Shown here: piece by piece, positions 18,458 to 25,951 of the stretch | Position numbering within the stretch: position 1 is the stretch's first letter | Layout of the letters: each line of letters opens with the position of its first letter | NCBI RefSeq assembly: GCF_032164335.1 | Contig: NZ_CP134152.1 | Location: 1,922,001-1,986,000, forward strand | From: Winslowiella toletana | GTDB lineage: Bacteria > Pseudomonadota > Gammaproteobacteria > Enterobacterales > Enterobacteriaceae | Reading direction: 5' to 3' | DNA: 64,000 bases | The notes under the pieces: generated by a model | Databases searched by the model: none | What the model was told of the DNA's origin: nothing | Seen by the model: the letters and a program-made list of their open reading frames with translations, nothing else | Translations under genes and position numbers: made by a program

Positions 18458-18475
18458 GGAGCCGGAAACGGCTCC
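18458..18475. terminator. GC-rich tetraloop hairpin after the APE operon
   Basis: GGAGCCG (18458-18464), loop GAAA, CGGCTCC (18469-18475) form a perfect 7-bp stem, extendable by a G-T and a C-G pair. The tail (TGACATTGTT) is not a strong T-run, so this is either a weak terminator or a stability or attenuation hairpin. A near-identical hairpin occurs at 35881-35904. Confidence 0.5.
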
Positions 18476-18563
18476 TGACATTGTTGGTGTCGTCCCGGCC
18501 GAATGGCAAAAACAGTGCCATTGGCATCCCTCCGCACGTTATTGCATACTGTGCCACCCAAAT

Positions 18564-18582
18564 CAGAATAATAATCATTAAG
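18564..18582. promoter_or_regulatory. Fur box overlapping the fhuD promoter/start
   Basis: 14 of 19 positions fit the Fur consensus, with the block AATCATTA intact. It ends 5 bases before the ATG of the FhuD-like gene and overlaps a plausible -10 (AGAATA at 18565-18570, 17 bases after TTGCAT at 18542-18547). Iron-loaded Fur bound here should block transcription of the transport genes. Confidence 0.65.
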
Positions 18583-18587
18583 TTTGC

Positions 18588-19481
18588 ATGACTATTACGG
18601 TTAATGCGCCCAATCGGCGCCAGTTTCTTAAGCTGATGGCGCTGTCGCCGCTGCTTTTTTCCTCACTTAGCCAGGCAGAAAAGTTCGATCTGACGCGCAT
18701 TATCGTGCTGGAGTGGCGGCCGGTTGAGCTGCTGATGGCGCTGGGTATCGCGCCAATGGCGATTGCTGATATTCCTAATTATCGACGCTGGCTGGCAGAG
18801 CCGGCGCTGCCTGATGGCGTACTGGATGTCGGATTGCGTACCGAACCCAATCTCGAAATGATGCAGCGGCTGAAACCTTCACTGATCGTTCGCTCCAACG
18901 GCTACGGACCGACAGCAGAGGCGCTGCACTCCATCGCACCGGTATGGGGCGGCGACTTTACCGACGGTAAATCAATGCCGCTAACCCTGATGCGCCGTGA
19001 CCTGATTGCGCTCGGCGCACTGCTTGACCATCAGCAGCAGGCCGCAGCGCATCTGCAATGGATGGATAACCGCTTTCTGCAACATCGCCAGCGTCTCAGT
19101 GCTTACGCCAGCGAGCCGCTGTTAATCTTCTCTTTTCTCGACAGCCGTCGGGTGATGGTTTTCGGTAATAACAGTCTGTTCGCTGACGCGATGAATCAGA
19201 TGGGTTTAAAAAATGGCTGGCAGGGTGGCAGCAGCTATTGGGGCAGTACCATTGTCGGTATTGAAGCGCTGGCGCAGGTGAAAAATGTGCGAGCGGTTGG
19301 CCTGATTCATGGCGACAACGATCCGGTACAGCAAATAGCCCACTCCGCACTGTGGCGCAGCATTCCGTTTGTACGCGAAGAAAAGTTGCATTTAATTCCG
19401 GCGGTATGGTTTTACGGAGCCGGTTTTTCGGCCATGCGTTTCTGCCAACTGCTTGAGAACGCGCTGCTGGAGAATGCATGA
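18588..19481 (+). CDS. FhuD-like periplasmic Fe3+-siderophore binding protein (Tat substrate)
   Basis: 297 residues, the same size as E. coli FhuD (296). The N-terminus NRRQFLKLMALSPLLFSS carries a twin-arginine (RRxFLK) export signal, as E. coli FhuD does. The mature protein has the two-lobe class III substrate-binding layout (IIVLEWRPVELLMALGI ... LKPSLIVRSNGYGP ... VRAVGLIHGDNDPV). It would bind a hydroxamate-type ferric siderophore and deliver it to the FhuB-like permease encoded next with an ATGA overlap. A Fur box sits directly before the start. No strong ribosome site is visible. The exact siderophore is unknown. Confidence 0.87.
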   Translation: MTITVNAPNRRQFLKLMALSPLLFSSLSQAEKFDLTRIIVLEWRPVELLMALGIAPMAIADIPNYRRWLAEPALPDGVLDVGLRTEPNLEMMQRLKPSLIVRSNGYGPTAEALHSIAPVWGGDFTDGKSMPLTLMRRDLIALGALLDHQQQAAAHLQWMDNRFLQHRQRLSAYASEPLLIFSFLDSRRVMVFGNNSLFADAMNQMGLKNGWQGGSSYWGSTIVGIEALAQVKNVRAVGLIHGDNDPVQQIAHSALWRSIPFVREEKLHLIPAVWFYGAGFSAMRFCQLLENALLENA

Positions 19482-21418
19482 AAATCCTGATTTTTCCGCT
19501 GATATTATTGATGGCGCTGCTGCTGACTTTTAGTAACTTTCACAGCCAGCTGGCGCTGCCGCTGTGGCGTCAGGCGTTTTTCACCCCAGATGAGCTTGAT
19601 ATCAGTCAGATGCTGTTTCACTACAGCATGCTACCGCGCACCCTGTTATCGCTGCTGGTCGGTGCCGGGCTGGGGCTGGCCGGTGCGTTATTTCAGCAGA
19701 TTTTACGTAATCCGCTGGCAGAACCTTCAACGCTTGGCGTCTCTGCGGGAGCGCAATTAGGTCTGACCCTGGCGACGCTGTATGCGGCCAGCTGGGGCGA
19801 GACCGGTCAGCAACTGGCGACGCTGGCAGGCGCTATCGTCATCGGCCTGTTGGTGATGCTGGTGGCCAGCGGCAAGCGGATGTCGCCGGTAACGCTGATT
19901 CTCGCCGGGCTGATGCTCGGCATGTACTGTGGCGCAGTGAAAAGCTTACTGGCGCTGTTTAACCACGACCGCTTGCAGAATCTGTTTATCTGGAGCAGCG
20001 GCATGCTGAATCAGAACGACTGGAGTCAGGTTAATTTCCTCTGGCCGCGCATGTTGCTGGCGATACTGCTGGTGGTGCTGATGATCAGGCCGCTGAATTT
20101 GCTGGGGCTGGAAGATGGCGTGGTGCGCAATCTCGGGATGCGGCTGGCGCTGGTGCGATTTTCCGGCCTGATGCTGGCGGTAATACTGAGTGCGATGCTG
20201 GTTAGCGTTGCCGGGGTGATAGGTTTTATCGGCCTGTTTGCGCCAGTGATTGCGCGATTGTTTGGTGCCCGACGGCTGCCCGCACGACTGGCGCTGTCGG
20301 CGTTGACCGGTGCCGTGCTGCTGTTAATCAGCGATCAGGCGGTAATGCTGCTGGCGCGGGTATGGATCGAGATTCCGACCGGTGCGGCAACGGCGCTGGT
20401 TGGCGCACCGGTGATGCTGTGGCTGCTGACGCGCCTGCGGCACCAGCAGGTTTCCGGCGAACACCGACATTCATCGCACAAGGAGAGGGCGCTGACGCCT
20501 GCGCTGCTGGCGGCAGTTTTTCTGTTGCTGGTGATGATGGTAATGCTGGCGTTGTTCAGTGGTGATGCGCTGAGCCGCTGGGTGGACAGCCAGGCGGTAT
20601 GGCAATTCCGCTGGCCGCGTGTGGTCGCTGCGCTGGCGGCTGGCGCAATGCTGGCGGCCGCCGGCACCTTAATTCAGCGCATGACCGGGAATGCGATGGC
20701 CAGCCCGGAGGTATTGGGTGTCAGTGCCGGTGCCGCCTGCGCCATGGTATTGCTGATGTTTTTTGTGCCGGGTAATAACGTCATCTGGCAGTTTCCCGCC
20801 GGGTGTCTTGGGGCGGCGCTGACGCTGATGGTGATTCTACTGCTGGCGCAACGCGGTGGCTTGTCCCCGACGCGGATGTTGCTGACCGGGGTGGCGTTGA
20901 GTACCGTCTACGGCACTGTTTTGACGCTGTTCCTCGTCAGTGGCGATCCGCGCATCAGTTCGGTATTAAGCTGGCTGTCCGGCTCGACCTACCGGGTTAC
21001 CGCCAGTCAGGCCAGCTGGACCGCTGCACTGGCGCTGCTGTTACTGCTGCTGACGCCGCTATTATCGCGCTGGTTAACGATTTTGCCGTTAGGCAGTTTT
21101 ACCGCTCAGGCAATCGGCATACCGCTGAAGCGCTCAAGGATGCTGATCCTGCTACTGGCTTCAGCATTGATTGCGGCTGCAACCCTGTGCGTCGGGCCAT
21201 TAAGCTTTGTCGGTTTAATGGCTCCGCATCTGGCACGAATGGCTGGTTTTCGCCGGGCAATGCCACAGTTACTGGTGGCAATAGTCGCGGGAGCGGGCTT
21301 GATGCTGCTGGCTGATGGCGTAGGTCGGATAATAATCTTTCCGTATCAGATACCTGCAGGATTGCTGGCGACCTTCATCGGCGCGCCCTGGTTTATCTGG
21401 TTGTTACGTCGTGCCTGA
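19478..21418 (+). CDS. FhuB-like fused permease for Fe3+-siderophores
   Basis: 646 residues (E. coli FhuB 660), two FecCD-type permease halves in one chain, each with about ten spans. Each half has its own signature: NPLAEPSTLGVSAGAQLG near residue 85 and GNAMASPEVLGVSAGAACA near 405, and GFIGLFAPVIARL / SFVGLMAPHLARM loops where the ATPase docks. It forms the inner-membrane channel for the cargo of the upstream binding protein. The partner ATPase (fhuC) is not in this locus and must be supplied from elsewhere in the genome. Confidence 0.9.
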   Translation: MKILIFPLILLMALLLTFSNFHSQLALPLWRQAFFTPDELDISQMLFHYSMLPRTLLSLLVGAGLGLAGALFQQILRNPLAEPSTLGVSAGAQLGLTLATLYAASWGETGQQLATLAGAIVIGLLVMLVASGKRMSPVTLILAGLMLGMYCGAVKSLLALFNHDRLQNLFIWSSGMLNQNDWSQVNFLWPRMLLAILLVVLMIRPLNLLGLEDGVVRNLGMRLALVRFSGLMLAVILSAMLVSVAGVIGFIGLFAPVIARLFGARRLPARLALSALTGAVLLLISDQAVMLLARVWIEIPTGAATALVGAPVMLWLLTRLRHQQVSGEHRHSSHKERALTPALLAAVFLLLVMMVMLALFSGDALSRWVDSQAVWQFRWPRVVAALAAGAMLAAAGTLIQRMTGNAMASPEVLGVSAGAACAMVLLMFFVPGNNVIWQFPAGCLGAALTLMVILLLAQRGGLSPTRMLLTGVALSTVYGTVLTLFLVSGDPRISSVLSWLSGSTYRVTASQASWTAALALLLLLLTPLLSRWLTILPLGSFTAQAIGIPLKRSRMLILLLASALIAAATLCVGPLSFVGLMAPHLARMAGFRRAMPQLLVAIVAGAGLMLLADGVGRIIIFPYQIPAGLLATFIGAPWFIWLLRRA

Positions 21419-21512
21419 CATGGAGTTAATGGATTGTAAAGGCCGGTAAAAGTTCCCGGGCATGAGTGTAATTTGTGCTTGCAATTGTAAGGTCGCTAAG
21501 GATAATCCCAAT

Positions 21513-21531
21513 CGGAATAATAACGATTATC
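21513..21531. promoter_or_regulatory. Fur box upstream of the TonB-dependent receptor
   Basis: 13 of 19 positions fit the Fur consensus, including AATAAT and ATTATC. It lies 28-46 bases before the preferred receptor start. A second partial repeat (GATAATCCCAATCGG, 21501-21515) overlaps its left end, so Fur may bind as an extended array. Confidence 0.6.
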
Positions 21532-21558
21532 ACTTCTTTTGCCATTAGGGAAATAACC

Positions 21559-23751
21559 ATGCACAGCTCATTGTATACTGCCGGGCGATTCAACCGTACG
21601 TTGCTGGCAGTATTCATCAGCGCGGCCACCTTGCCGGCAGTTGCGGCGACACAGCCTGACGACAGTAATAACACCGAACAGACCATGACGGTGGTTGCCA
21701 CTCCGGAGAGTAATTTCAATCCCGGTGGTGATGAATTAGTCCCGGCTTATCTGGATGGTCAGATTGCTAACGGTGGCCGTATGGGGATGCTCGGTCAGCA
21801 AAACGCCATGGATGTACCGTTTAACGTTATCGGTTTCACCTCCAAAATGATCGAAGATCAGCAGGCGAAAACCATTGCTGACGTGGTGCGCAATGACGCT
21901 ACCGTCCAGACCGTGCAGGGTTACGGCAACTTTGGCGAAAGCTATCGCATTCGTGGTTTTCAGCTGGACGGCGATGATATGACCTTAGGCGGTCTGGCAG
22001 GCATTATGCCGCGTCAGGTTATCTCCGCCAGCATGGTCGATCGCGTTGAGGTGTTTAAAGGTGCCAATGCACTGATGAACGGCGCTGCTGCCACCGGCGT
22101 CGGCGGTATGATTAACCTTGAGCCAAAACATGCTGACGATCTGCCGCTGACGCGTCTCGGCCTCGATTACACGTCGTCTTCTCAGATTGGAACCTCGCTG
22201 GATGCTGGCCGTCGTTTTGGTGATGACAACCAGTTCGGTGCGCGGGTCAACCTGGTACAGCGCGAAGGCGATACCGCAGTACATGGCGAAAAACGCCGTA
22301 CCACGGTAGCTTCCGTCGGGCTGGACTACCGCAGCGATCGCCTGCGCTCATCACTGGATATGGGTTATCAGAAACAGACGTTCCATGGCGGCCGTATCGG
22401 CGTTAACGTCAGCGGCGTTGATTTTATCCCTGCACCGCCTTCAGCGACCCATAATACCAGTCAGAAATGGGTCTACAGCGATCTGGAAAGCGAGTTTGCC
22501 ATGCTGCGCGGCGAATTTGATATGACCGATAACTGGACGCTGTATGGCGGCGTCGGCACCCAGCACTCGCACGAGAGTGGCGCTTATGGCTCACCAACGC
22601 TAACCAGTGCTGACGGTTCTGCCACCATGGGCCGTATGGATGTCACCAATATCAATGATTCCTACAGCGGCATGTTTGGTGTTCGCGGTAAATTTGACAC
22701 CGGCTTTGTCAGCCATAACGTTAACCTCGGTTACTCTGCCACCAGCCAGCGCCATAAAGCGGCTTACGATATGGCGCTGACGGGGGTGCCGACCAATATT
22801 TATAATACGCCGGCCATCACTTCACCGACGCTGAATTTCGCTGGTGGCGATCTGGATGATCCAGGCATGCGTGGCCGTACCCGCACCCAGGGGATTTTAC
22901 TGACCGATACCCTTGGCGTGCTGGATGATAAAGTGCAGTTAACCCTCGGCACCCGTCATCAAAAAGTGATCACGCGCGAATACAATTACGGCACCGCGAC
23001 TGAGAACACCGATGCGCGCTTCGGCGAGAGTCGCTGGACGCCGGCAGTGGGCGTGATGGTCAAACCGTGGGAGCATATTTCCCTGTATGCCAACCATATT
23101 GAATCACTGCAGCCGGGTTCTGCTGCACCGCGCGGTGCGGTTAACTACGGTAGTACCACCGATGTGATTCACTCTAAGCAGAATGAAGTCGGCGTGAAGT
23201 TTGATTATCAGCGCTTCGGTGGCTCACTGGCGCTGTATGAAATCAAGTTACCTTCCGCGGTGCTTAATGCCAATAATGCCTATGTTCTGGATGGTGAACA
23301 GCGTAACCGTGGCCTTGAACTGAACCTGTTTGGTGAGCCGGTACTGGGCCTGCGGATTAACGGCAGCGCCAGCTGGATTGATGCAACGCAGACCCAAACC
23401 GCCAGCGGCACCAACGATGGCAAGAAAGCGGTGGGTGTACCGAGCTACAATATGGTGCTGGGTGCGGAATATGATATCAAGCCAGTAGAGGGGCTGACCG
23501 CGATTGCACTGGTAAACCATAACGGTGCGCAGTATGCCAACAGCGGCAATACTAAAAAGCTCGACAGCTACACCACGCTGGATTTGGGCGTGCGCTACAG
23601 CATGAAAGTGCAGCAGAACGACCTGGTATGGCGCGTTGGTGTCGATAACGTTACCAACGAAAACTACTGGGCAAGCGTAGACAACAGCGGGACTTACATC
23701 TATCAGGGTGAACCACGTACCCTGAAAGTCTCCATGAGTTACGACTTCTGA
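21559..23751 (+). CDS. TonB-dependent ferric-siderophore receptor
   Basis: About 730 residues, outer-membrane gated channel. A signal peptide of about 31 residues is followed by a TonB box (EQTMTVVATPE), the plug domain (IADVVRNDATVQTVQGYGNFGESYRIRG, RVEVFKGANALMNG) and a 22-strand barrel ending in the terminal aromatic signature TLKVSMSYDF. The plug is of the FhuE/FpvA/FcuA siderophore-receptor type, so with the FhuD/FhuB-like genes it probably imports a hydroxamate siderophore. AGGGAA 7 bases before ATG 21559 sets the start; the frame is open further upstream but runs across the Fur box. Confidence 0.88.
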   Translation: MHSSLYTAGRFNRTLLAVFISAATLPAVAATQPDDSNNTEQTMTVVATPESNFNPGGDELVPAYLDGQIANGGRMGMLGQQNAMDVPFNVIGFTSKMIEDQQAKTIADVVRNDATVQTVQGYGNFGESYRIRGFQLDGDDMTLGGLAGIMPRQVISASMVDRVEVFKGANALMNGAAATGVGGMINLEPKHADDLPLTRLGLDYTSSSQIGTSLDAGRRFGDDNQFGARVNLVQREGDTAVHGEKRRTTVASVGLDYRSDRLRSSLDMGYQKQTFHGGRIGVNVSGVDFIPAPPSATHNTSQKWVYSDLESEFAMLRGEFDMTDNWTLYGGVGTQHSHESGAYGSPTLTSADGSATMGRMDVTNINDSYSGMFGVRGKFDTGFVSHNVNLGYSATSQRHKAAYDMALTGVPTNIYNTPAITSPTLNFAGGDLDDPGMRGRTRTQGILLTDTLGVLDDKVQLTLGTRHQKVITREYNYGTATENTDARFGESRWTPAVGVMVKPWEHISLYANHIESLQPGSAAPRGAVNYGSTTDVIHSKQNEVGVKFDYQRFGGSLALYEIKLPSAVLNANNAYVLDGEQRNRGLELNLFGEPVLGLRINGSASWIDATQTQTASGTNDGKKAVGVPSYNMVLGAEYDIKPVEGLTAIALVNHNGAQYANSGNTKKLDSYTTLDLGVRYSMKVQQNDLVWRVGVDNVTNENYWASVDNSGTYIYQGEPRTLKVSMSYDF

Positions 23752-23790
23752 TAATCGGTGCGGCGTGGTAAGCCGCAGGCAGACGACAAA

Positions 23791-23824
23791 AGCGGGTGGA
23801 AGCAATTCCATCCGCTTTTTTTTT
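23791..23824 (+). terminator. Strong terminator after the siderophore receptor
   Basis: An 11-bp stem (AGCGGGTGGAA at 23791-23801 and TTCCATCCGCT at 23806-23816, one G-T pair) with loop GCAA is followed by an unbroken run of T to 23824. This is a textbook intrinsic terminator for the iron-uptake transcript. Confidence 0.9.
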
Positions 23825-24059
23825 ATCATCCGGGTGCATTTGTGTCGCTGTGATCACTTGCTGCTGGATCGGTAGTGTGAAGCTGATTTCAGTGGAAAAT
23901 ACTGCACTACGTTACAGTTAAGCCTGGTTGATAAACCTGAGGCAGTTCAGCGCTGAACCGACCGAAATTCACCTCGAAGCTGACTGGTATCGCTGCCTGA
24001 GGCCCGAGTGGCAAAAGCAGATTTCACGTTATTTCACTGATATTATATGGTAAGCTGCG

Positions 24060-24078
24060 AATAATGATTGTCATTTCA
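24060..24078. promoter_or_regulatory. Fur box 1 upstream of the microprotein pair
   Basis: Positions 2-9 of the Fur consensus (ATAATGAT) and the right-hand TCATT core are intact; 13 of 19 positions fit overall. It lies about 190 bases before the first of two small membrane-protein frames, with no other + strand gene between them. Confidence 0.6.
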
Positions 24079-24104
24079 CCAACATTGATCTGTTAGCAGA
24101 TTAT

Positions 24105-24123
24105 GACAATGATGATAATAATA
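24105..24123. promoter_or_regulatory. Fur box 2 upstream of the microprotein pair
   Basis: GACAATGATGATAATAATA fits 14 of 19 Fur consensus positions. Its first base lies 26 bases after the end of the previous site, suggesting a two-site operator. Low sequence complexity (AT-rich repeats) lowers certainty. Confidence 0.5.
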
Positions 24124-24263
24124 GGTTAGTTATGTTTATGTTTATATGTGCATCAGGACATATATCGTGATTAAGTTTGCACACCAGAGATGTTCGCGGC
24201 TTTAAATCCATGCGTTCTGAAGTCTCTTTAAACATGTTTTGCACTTGTTAATTGTTAGCCAAA

Positions 24264-24404
24264 ATGAAAAATCCGACTCCACCTGATTTAGAAAAAGAGC
24301 CACGCGTTCCTTTGGATGATGCGCAGTTTGCTATCGTGGTACTTGCAGTGACTTCTTTTACACTTATAATCTTCGTCCTGATGATTACGCTATGGATGAC
24401 ATAA
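24264..24404 (+). CDS. Predicted 46-residue single-span membrane microprotein
   Basis: A polar Pro/Glu-rich N-terminus (MKNPTPPDLEKEPRVPLDD) is followed by one strongly hydrophobic helix of about 24 residues (FAIVVLAVTSFTLIIFVLMI) and ends four residues after it. This N-in single-pass layout is typical of bacterial microproteins that bind larger membrane complexes. The upstream ribosome site is weak. A second frame of similar design follows 42 bases later. No family is recognised; the call rests on the protein's composition, the tandem arrangement and the Fur-like sites upstream. Confidence 0.5.
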   Translation: MKNPTPPDLEKEPRVPLDDAQFAIVVLAVTSFTLIIFVLMITLWMT

Positions 24405-24446
24405 GGCGCATTCCAGCGAATCAGCAGTGATAAAGGGGATAAAATG

Positions 24447-24617
24447 ATGGAAAACAGAGACGACAAGCTAATTGCGCTTATTGGTTTACTCTCTGCCTGC
24501 CTGGTTTGCGTCATTGTCCTGTTCACCATGACCTGGCTCTCCGACGTGCGTCATCCTTCCAGTCAGATGGTCGATGCGCAATCTTGCTATCTCAAGAGCG
24601 ACAATCCGCGGCCTTAA
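24447..24617 (+). CDS. Predicted 56-residue single-span membrane microprotein
   Basis: MENRDDKLIALIGLLSACLV begins a short charged head and one hydrophobic helix (about residues 8-30); a polar tail of about 25 residues with one Cys follows. AAAGGGG at 24432-24438 is 8 bases before ATG 24447, a good ribosome site; an adjacent ATG at 24444 is also in frame. The stop codon overlaps the last codons of the convergent glycosidase-like gene by 4 bases. With the preceding 46-residue frame it forms a probable two-gene unit after two Fur-like sites. Function unknown. Confidence 0.6.
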   Translation: MENRDDKLIALIGLLSACLVCVIVLFTMTWLSDVRHPSSQMVDAQSCYLKSDNPRP

Positions 24618-25768
24618 TCAGCGCGCCTGATTTTAATCTGCTGGCTACGCAACTCTAAGGCTAACGGTTCATACACCGTGCGGTTACCATTGGCATCAGC
24701 TAATCCCAGCAGCGCGCCGGGTGAACGACGATCGTCTGCCCACGCCGGATACTCAACCAGCGGATAAAGCGACACGCCTTCCAGCGCGATGCCGTTATCC
24801 AGCGCGATGTTTACCTGATCCATGACGCTGCGCAGCCAGCCGACTCGCGCTTCGCCTTCCGCTCCGGTTTCGGCCAGCAGCAGCGGGCGCTGATAGCGCT
24901 GCCAGACCTCTTCCAGCAGCAGGTTAAGCGGTCGGTAGGCGGCATGCTCCGGCGTCAGCGTCTCTTCACGGGTGTTCCATTGATTATCCGGGTAGTAGTT
25001 TAGTCCGATAATGTCGAGATAGGCCGGCTTGCCTCCCAACTCAGGATGCAGGCGCCCGCACAGCATATCCCACGCCTCGAACTGCGCCTGATGCTGTCGA
25101 CGGGCATCCGCTTGCGCTTGCGCCGTGTCGTCTGCCGCTGCCACGTGCACCAGCGGATCCGTCAGCACGAAGCGAGCCTGTGGCAGCACCTCACGGATCG
25201 CATCTGTGGCCGCAAGGGTGGCGCGAACCAGCTGCAACTTCAGTTCTTTACCCCGTCCGCTGGCGTTAGGATTCAGCCAGGCGACGTCGGCACCGGCCCA
25301 TGACCAGAACGAGATTTGATTGATCGGGGTAAAAAATGGCCGACTAAAGCCCTCATCGCGCATCACTTCAGCCATCGCGCGGGCAAAGTGGGCAAAGCTG
25401 TCGACAAACGCCGGTTGCCAGATATCGACGTGTGACGGGTAGCCAAAATGCGCCAGTTCCCAGATGATTTCAATGCCGTGGCGCTCAGCGGCGTGCAGCA
25501 TCGGCGTAAATGATGACCAGTCATACTCTCCGGGTTGCGGCTCAATCAGATGCCAGCGTGCGCCGTCGCGAGCGGTTAACAGTTGATGGTCAGCCAGCGC
25601 GGCATAGTCGCTGTTCAGCAACATATCGTGCCCGCTGCTGACGACCAGATCGACGCGCTTGCCTTCAGCGCGGCAGGCGGTTGAGCAGGCAAAGCTGCCC
25701 TGAAAAAAACTGCTGAACAGTTGAGGACGATGACGCGGTATCCGCGATGCATGGGTTAGAGCGGGCAT
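24614..25768 (-). CDS. Glycoside hydrolase-like protein (GH1/beta-glucosidase-type) with Gln at the acid/base position
   Basis: 384 residues with a TIM-barrel glycosidase look: GEYDWSSFTPML after strand 2, IIWELAHFGYP, LDIIGLNYYPDNQW and LLLAETGAEG, whose Glu (about residue 300) aligns with the nucleophile of GH1-type enzymes. The acid/base loop reads FTPINQISFW, with Gln151 (codon at 25316-25318) where this class normally has NE. It lacks a signal peptide, so a cytoplasmic role is likely. GGAGAA 7 bases before the ATG at 25768 sets the start; an upstream in-frame ATG at 25783 has no ribosome site. Transcribed alone, convergent with the microprotein pair. The substrate is unknown. Confidence 0.7.
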   Translation of the reverse strand: MPALTHASRIPRHRPQLFSSFFQGSFACSTACRAEGKRVDLVVSSGHDMLLNSDYAALADHQLLTARDGARWHLIEPQPGEYDWSSFTPMLHAAERHGIEIIWELAHFGYPSHVDIWQPAFVDSFAHFARAMAEVMRDEGFSRPFFTPINQISFWSWAGADVAWLNPNASGRGKELKLQLVRATLAATDAIREVLPQARFVLTDPLVHVAAADDTAQAQADARRQHQAQFEAWDMLCGRLHPELGGKPAYLDIIGLNYYPDNQWNTREETLTPEHAAYRPLNLLLEEVWQRYQRPLLLAETGAEGEARVGWLRSVMDQVNIALDNGIALEGVSLYPLVEYPAWADDRRSPGALLGLADANGNRTVYEPLALELRSQQIKIRRAD

Positions 25769-25951
25769 GTGGCGTTTCTCCATGGCAAATAGCTACGCGT
25801 TAGCTTCCGCTAAGTCTAGACTAAATGCTGAAAGCAACTATTCGCCTGTAGCTGCCAGCAATCAGATGAGTCGCATGACAAAAAAGGGTGTTCAGGGGGA
25901 TAATCAATCCAGAGTTGTCAGGCGCTGTTATGTTAAATAAAAGGAATCATT

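Larger units (their letters stand above)
23825..24263. other. Intergenic region with two Fur-like sites and a coding-like relic
   Basis: About 440 bases without a full gene. A frame at 23922-24049, bounded by stop codons, reads like the end of a protein (..EADWYRCLRPEWQKQISRY..) but has no start. Bases 24001-24039 resemble 18497-18551 upstream of fhuD. Fur-like sites follow at 24060 and 24105. A 12-codon frame (MFMFICASGHIS, 24132-24170) after them could be a leader peptide but has little support. Confidence 0.5.

Noticed and set aside
21426..21719. 97-residue minus-strand frame with a signal-like segment before the receptor
   Set aside because: It spans the Fur box and the receptor signal peptide in antisense, and has no independent promoter or ribosome site.
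24132..24170. 12-codon frame after the Fur-like sites
   Set aside because: Too short to support, no clear ribosome site and no attenuator-like pairing was found after it.
24248..24529. 93-residue frame on the minus strand
   Set aside because: It lies antisense to the two microprotein frames, has no ribosome site and has a Ser/Ile-rich composition typical of an antisense shadow; the + strand frames have better layout and one good ribosome site.
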